A stretch of 64,000 bases of DNA. Origin: Apodemus sylvaticus (lineage: Eukaryota; Chordata; Mammalia; Rodentia; Muridae). How positions within the stretch are numbered: position 1 is the stretch's first letter; every line of letters begins with the position of its first letter. The notes beneath the pieces were generated by a model. That model was not told the DNA's origin and did not search any database. It worked only from the letters and a program-made list of their open reading frames with translations. Shown here piece by piece: positions 58,625-64,000 of this stretch. Location of the stretch: positions 8,001,360-8,065,359 of the forward strand of contig NC_067485.1 in the NCBI RefSeq assembly GCF_947179515.1, written 5' to 3'. The position numbers and the translations under genes were made by a program.

Positions 58625-59110
58625 GTAGTGCCTATTCCTGGTTGTCAACTTGACTATATCTGGAATGAACTACAATCTAGAATTGGAAGGCTCACCTATG
58701 ATCCTAATCTGGAGGCTCATAATCCTAATATGTTTCTGACCTGGATCTTGGCATGGAGATCTTGAAGCATAGTGGCTATGAATTACAGAAGATTAAGACA
58801 AGGAGATCTCCTAGTTCAAGATCATCTGGGGTTAAAGGCCTGGATCACACGCCTTTAATCTGGGCCACACCCTCTGCTGGAGATCTATATAAGGACATTG
58901 GAAGAAGGAAGACTCACTCATTCTTCCTTGCCTGCTTGCTTCATGGGACTGAGCAACTGCTAGATCCTTGGACTTCCATCCACAGCTGCTGCTGACCATT
59001 GTTGTGGAGTTGGACTATAGACTGTAAGTCATCCAGAAATTCCCTAACTATATAGAGACTGCCATACGCTCTGTGACTAGAGACCCCAGACTAACACACG
59101 GACTTGCTGG
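58625..59110 (+). mobile_element. Rodent interspersed repeat, possibly RMER-type
   Basis: CCTATTCCTGGTTGTCAACT, GGACATTGGAAGAAGGAAG and GAGACCCCAGACTAACACA match a repeat I know from mouse DNA as a several-hundred-base unit. The name is uncertain. It encodes nothing. Confidence 0.6.
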
Positions 59111-59619
59111 TAGAGTCAGTTGGAGCCTTGGACCAGTGTAGGTGCAACCAGCTTCATTCCGCCCGAGGCAGCCTGTTATCTGTGCCTCCCTCTGCAGGAT
59201 GGGCTAATTTTATTGGCCTCTGTTAACAGCACAGGGATCCTAGAAAATGTTTATCACCACATGCCATAGGGCCCCTAAGGATGTGGGGGTGGGGTACTGG
59301 CAGAATATCTGGTGTGGATGGAGCAATCCCCCTAGTCCTTTGTGACAGGTCAGTTGAATATTTTCTTTCTAGCCTGTGTAATGGGCCCTGAAAAACTGGT
59401 GAGAAGGCAAGCACACCCAGTGTTTGTTTCTACCCATTTATCCTTTTATTTTATTTTTTTTCATTTTTAAAAGAAAGGCCATTAAGTCTTAGCAAAATAG
59501 GTAATGGTTTAATGCAAACCCTTTTCCATCTGCCTTCCCCCCCTTAATGCTTATAAAAGTTGCTTTTATTTCTGCCATTGGAGAAGCATTTTGTCCAACG
59601 TTCTTACTCCAGGTATCTT

Positions 59620-59825
59620 TTCTTTCTTTTCTTTTTCTTTTTCTTTCGTTCTTTTTTTTTTTTTTTTTTTTTTTTTGATTTGGTTTTTTCGAGACAGGGT
59701 TTCTCTGTGTAGCCCTTGCTGTCCTGGAACTCACTCTGTAGACCAGGCTGGCCTCAAACTCAGAAATCCACCTGCCTCTGCCTCCCAGAGTGCTGGGATC
59801 ACAGGCGTGCGCCACCACTGCCCGG
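59620..59825 (-). mobile_element. B1 SINE with 13-bp target-site duplication
   Basis: Complete reverse B1 with a long T tract, CGAGACAGGGTTTCTCTGTG to GCCACCACTGCCCGG. CTCCAGGTATCTT occurs at 59607-59619 and again at 59826-59838, flanking the element. Near-consensus sequence suggests a fairly young insertion. Confidence 0.95.
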
Positions 59826-61367
59826 CTCCAGGTATCTTGTTTTACAATGAAGTTGATCAAATTTTGCTTCACATTTGCCAAAGAATTTGTGGCTTTACTG
59901 CAAAGGTTTGTTCTGTAGCTTCAGTGTCACCTTTGAGTGGCAAGGCCAAGCTAGAAATCCAAACTCACCTATTTCTCCAGGTTCACTGGGAGTTAAAAAT
60001 AGCATCTTCATATCACAGAACAAGGTGACCCCAGCAGGCACGCAGACTTTGTATTTGTATCAGTTTACGGAGAGTTTTTAGCAAAAGTTAGTATGTAGTA
60101 GTCACGGACAGGTTGAGCTCAGCCTGCTCCATCTGAAGAGCTCACGTGTGAGAGTGTGAGTACTGAGGGGAAGAGCTGGAGAGGCAGTAGTAACTGTCGG
60201 GCCATTCAGTCATCCCCAGTCAACGGCAGGACACCATGTTCTGCCTGCTTCTGCTTCATTTCATGTGGGAAGTATACAGAGAAATACACCAAACTAATGA
60301 AACCTGAACCCACCAGTCAGTCCTGGACTGAGCATGAGGAGCAGAAGGCTTTCTGCTTTGATGGCTACAAAGCCTAGGGCTGCCAGAGCGTCCACTGAGT
60401 TATGGGCATCAATCTGTGAGATATGCCTGGAAATAACACGCATGGGCACATATGCCTGCACATAGGACTGATCTTCATGACACGCCTGTGGTGAGTGTCA
60501 GCCCCACTTGAAGTCACGCAGCTGACGAGTGTTAGAACATCAGTGGCATGGAAACAGCGCTGTGGAACACTGCCACAGCACTTGGCAGGGCCAACAGCCT
60601 GCAGGAGCTGGCTTCAGAGCTAGCGCCTCGGCCATAGGCTTACGGATACCCGCCCATTCTATGGCTGAAGGGAGAATGAAGTCCCATGAGAGATGGGATA
60701 TGTGCTGCAAGTCCTCACGGTGGCCCCGAAGCTTGGCGGCGGTATCAGGATGGTATGCCTTACAGTACTTGCCTTCTCAGGCATGGCATGGGGGTCTCTT
60801 ATTGCATACCTCATGTGCAGAAACCATAGCTAGACACCACACAGTGGAATCCCACCATTGTTCCTGCCAGGAATGTTCTTGTTGTTAAAATGGAGAAGTG
60901 TCCTGTGTCTAGATTCAGATAATGAAAAGTGTTTACTGCAGAAAGAGTTACAGATCGAGGCAAAGATACTAAACGTACAGTCTAAGGAGAAACATCCCCC
61001 GTGCTGCTTGTTGATAGCCTCAAGTGTTCTATGTGTGCAGGTCCTACCTTCCGCTAAGCTGGAATGTGCCCCATGTTAAGCATGTCCAGGATTCCTGCCA
61101 TAGGTGTGTTCTGGAGAGGGACTTGTGCAGAGTCTGGCTGTGAGCCCTAGCTAGCATCTAGAGACACCCGATGGGCCTGTGGTCCAGTCTGTGGATGGGA
61201 CCTGGGAGGGGACGCTGAGGATCAGGCTGTGCTGTAGCAGCAACTGAACTGGCAGACGGCAGCAGGGCCTCAGTGGTTGGGGCTACCCGTGCCCAGGACA
61301 TCAAAGCTTTGGACTAAATACGAATGTCAGTTTGCACACAGATAATAAGGAGTCTATTATAGCTCTT

Positions 61368-61567
61368 TTTTGTTTGGTTGGGTTTTTTTTGGTTTTTCTT
61401 TTTTGTTTGTTTTTTGTTTTTTTTTTTTTTTTGAGACAGGTTTTCTCTGTATAGCTCTGGCTGTCCTGGAACTTGCTCTGTAGACCATGCAGGCCTCGAA
61501 CTCAGAAGTCTGCCTGCCTCTGCCTCCTAAGTGCTGAGATTAAAGGCGAGCACCACCAATGCCCAGC
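61368..61567 (-). mobile_element. B1 SINE with 10-bp target-site duplication
   Basis: Reverse B1 with a T/G-rich tail, GAGACAGGTTTTCTCTGTAT to CACCAATGCCCAG. TATAGCTCTT at 61358-61367 and at 61568-61577 flanks it. Confidence 0.92.
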
Positions 61568-61799
61568 TATAGCTCTTATTAAGTAGTAATTTGTTTCAGA
61601 AATAGCGTGTTTTATAGGGCAGTGGGAGACAGACTGGGGGCATGTTTGTTGTTGAACAGTTTTATCCCTTGTCTGCTGAAGAGTTCATGGACATGGACTG
61701 CTGGCCCCGTGAATTCCCCACAGTTCTTTGTCACGACCGTATTTTGTGTTGGTGTCTTCCCCACAACCAGCACCAGCAATGGCCTTCAGCAGCTCACAG

Positions 61800-62010
61800 T
61801 AGAATACATTTTAATCGTATTCCTCCCCCTCTCTTAACCCCTCCCTGATCCTCCCCACCCAACTTCACGATAGTGTGTGTGTGTTTTCTCTCTTTCAAAA
61901 TGAACAAAAACCAAGAAAAGCAGCAAACTAAAAAATAAAACTAAAAAAACAAAGAGATAATCAACAAGACAAAATACCAAACAACCAGAGGTGGTGGGGA
62001 TTACCAAGCA
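61800..62010 (-). mobile_element. L1 3'-end fragment, antisense
   Basis: CCTCCCTGATCCTCCCCACC followed by AAAACCAAGAAAAGC and a TAAAAAAACAAAGAG tract match the mouse L1 3' UTR in reverse. Confidence 0.5.
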
Positions 62011-62053
62011 ACAGTCTCCAGGCTCCACAGGACCGATGCCTACAGGAGCTCAC

Positions 62054-62080
62054 GGGTGTGTGTGTGTGTGTGTGTGTGTG
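62054..62080 (+). repeat. (TG)13 microsatellite
   Basis: TG run followed by a G-rich stretch GGGGTGGGGTGGGGG. Confidence 0.95.
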
Positions 62081-63088
62081 AGGGGGTGGGGTGGGGGTAG
62101 GACCTAGCTGAAGGAAGCAGGTCATGGGGGAAGTGCCTCACAAGGTACCTGCCCCTCCCCTTTCTCGCTGCTTCTTGGCTACCATAAAAGTAGCTTACAT
62201 TGCTCCACCCCCCTTTGGCATTTGATATGGAACCCTTAGGAGGTAGAGACTTGCTGCAGGAAATATGCCACCTTTCCCGTCCTGTCTGTCTGCTTTTTGT
62301 TAGTGATGGAATCGTGACCAGCTGGTCCTGCTCCTGCTGCTCCTGTCCCCCACGCCTTACACTAAAGTGCACTCGAGTGAGTTGCTTTTGGTGATGGTAT
62401 TCTATCAGAACAGCAGGAGTGCGACATACCTGGCTATCTAGTTCCCACTTGCCACAGGCCCACAAGATGGAGCCAAAGCGCCCATGGAACTCTCTAAAGC
62501 CCTGCAACCAAATCAAACCACTCCCTTAGGTGTTTATGAAAAATGGCAGATAGCTAACGGGAAAACTAGTAGGCAGGGGCTGTTCCCGTGACGACCCGGC
62601 TGTGTGCAGAGCCTTTGAACCACTTTATGGGAAGAATTTGCAAACATTTACAGAAGCGAGCTAGAAATGGTGTAGTGAGCAGAACTCACTGGGAGGGGTC
62701 GGCAGACCACAATGCTGAAGAAACACAAGACAGCACTCCTGAGAACCCTGTCAGGTACAGCCTGCAACGACAGCATGCCTAAGATCACTGACAGGAACAC
62801 GGGCTGTAATGACAGCACACCTGAGTTTTCACACAGGAATGGGCCTCTGGGTATTGGATTAGAGCCAGGAAGGCTACATTCTCCTGCCAAGAAACTTGTC
62901 TACACTATTCCCTGAGTCTCAGGGGAGGCTAAGTTTGATGGTGACAGGTTAACTAATCTAGAAAATTCAAGGCAGCTCAGAGTTCAGAAAGTAGCATGGA
63001 TATTACTGGATACTCTTGGCCAGGTTTATAGTGAGAACTAAAACAAAGAGCCAAATGGAAAGATGTTAAAAACTGAAGAGCTTAGCTT

Positions 63089-63090
<2 letters not shown>

Positions 63091-63110
<20 letters not shown>
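63091..63110 (+). repeat. (A)20 run
   Basis: Homopolymer followed by a GA-rich stretch; could be a retroelement tail, but no body is recognisable before it. Confidence 0.95.
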
Positions 63111-63120
<10 letters not shown>

Positions 63121-63930
63121 GAAAAAATCATCTAAAAGGGAAGCCAAGGAAGGTGCGGTTGCTAGTGAGATGGGAGCCACGGAAAGGGAGCCAAGCGTTT
63201 TGCATTGGACGGGAAGATGCTGTGAAAGTGTCTTGGGAGTTGGCTGGGCCACACCACAGGCGCAAGAGTGGAACCGCAGAAACTCTTTCTAGAGACTGGG
63301 GTTTGAGAAAACCTGCTCCTGTCTCTGCTGTCACAGGGGCCGCCTGGGGAAATGTCTGTCCTCTTCTATCTCCTTGGAGACTGGGCTCCGCTTAGCTGCT
63401 GACACCAGCCACTCGATGCTCACCACGCAGACATGGAGGACGAGGAAGCTGTAGGCGCCTAGTGGAATCCCAAATGGAGGCTCGAGAGGCCAGGCCGCGT
63501 GTGGCAAGGCCAGAGCCCGGACAGTGAGAGGTGAGGCTGAAGCTGCAATGGAGAATCCAGAAGTTAGAGGTGCCAGGGTCTTGAAACACCTAAAGTAAGG
63601 CACGTGGAGCAGAGCCCAGGAAGTGAGCAGACCGATCTCGGAGAGAACTCATGGGCCAGAGCCTGAAAGACTGTGGGCTGGGCACCTCAAGCCTCTTCAA
63701 ATTCATCCCTCAGTACCTCAGGTCCCAGATGATGGACATGGAATTATAACATCTGGTTTACCCCTGCTAAGCTCTGTTCTTTCTCCTGCTCAGACTATCA
63801 ATTCTATCTTCTAGTTCTCCACTTCGGAATAGGGGAATACTCTCTGCCCACTCAACTGCTGTGCCCTGGGAGTATGCAAATATATACAGGGACTTACAGA
63901 TAAGAGTTTGTCCCAAGTCGCAGCAGAGGA

Positions 63931-64000
63931 GACTTTTTTTTTTAAAGATTTATTTATTTATTATATGTGAGTACACTGTAGCTGTCTTCAGACACTCCAG
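63931..64000 (-). mobile_element. B2 SINE, truncated by the window end
   Basis: Poly-T then AAAGATTTATTTATTTATT, GTGAGTACACTGTAGCTGTC and CTTCAGACACTCCAG: the 3' tail of a mouse B2 element in reverse. The head lies past the window. B2 of this type points to Mus. Confidence 0.92.

Larger units (their letters stand above)
53491..64000. other. Intergenic region downstream of Agtpbp1
   Basis: No gene is supported. It holds a duplicated 370-bp segment, a GC-rich 61-bp repeat, SINEs, a rodent interspersed repeat and an L1 3' fragment. Parts with nothing I can identify are about 54320-56550, 59840-61350 and 62090-63930. Open frames here are short and without recognisable domains. Confidence 0.7.

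Noticed and set aside
60529..60888. 119-codon frame in the intergenic part
   Set aside because: No motif or homologue recognised, no splice or promoter support.

Overview
The window reads as a rodent nuclear genome, almost certainly genus Mus. It carries B1 and B2 SINEs of mouse type (several B1 copies with visible target-site duplications, and a B2 cut by the window end), B3/B4-type SINEs, antisense L1 debris, a URR1-like hAT element and many (TG)n, (TC)n and (GA)n tracts. Only one protein-coding gene can be supported. Twelve exons on the + strand between 3612 and 52953 splice with canonical GT-AG signals into one uninterrupted reading frame of 554 residues plus stop. This is the C-terminal 45% of Agtpbp1 (Nna1, cytosolic carboxypeptidase 1, CCP1), the metallopeptidase that shortens polyglutamate side chains on tubulin and whose loss causes Purkinje cell degeneration in pcd mice. 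The promoter and the N-terminal exons lie upstream of the window. If the last residue is numbered 1218 (the mouse protein length), the HxxE zinc motif falls at H912/E915, the third zinc ligand at H1009 and the catalytic glutamate at E1094. These are the published positions, so the exon model is probably exact. Layout: 1-3611 is the end of an upstream intron with SINEs and a (GA)n tract. Exons at 3612, 5005 and 5171 encode the start of the pre-catalytic N-domain. A 13.3-kb intron follows, full of SINEs, (TG)n tracts, two minisatellites and two copies of a dispersed rodent repeat. Exons at 18576 and 23537 finish the N-domain. Exons at 25148, 26232 and 27109 start the peptidase domain and carry the HxxE and NR motifs. 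The 8.4-kb intron before exon 35596 is largely one old antisense L1 with nested SINEs and two minisatellites, one of which seems to have grown out of the L1 sequence itself. Exons at 35596, 38422 and 40712 complete the catalytic domain. An 11.9-kb intron then holds four large tandem arrays, and the last exon at 52776 encodes a glutamate/aspartate-rich tail and the 3' UTR. From about 53.5 kb to the end the sequence is intergenic: SINEs, a 370-bp duplicated segment about 3.08 kb apart, and other repeats. I found no other gene, no RNA gene apart from tRNA/7SL-derived SINEs, and no CRISPR or operon-like system. The window does not contain an obviously new biological system. The points most worth following are the minisatellite cluster in the introns, the L1-derived minisatellite, the downstream duplication and the acidic tail of the enzyme. 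Family names of older repeats are from memory of consensus sequences, not from a search, and boundaries of repeats are approximate.
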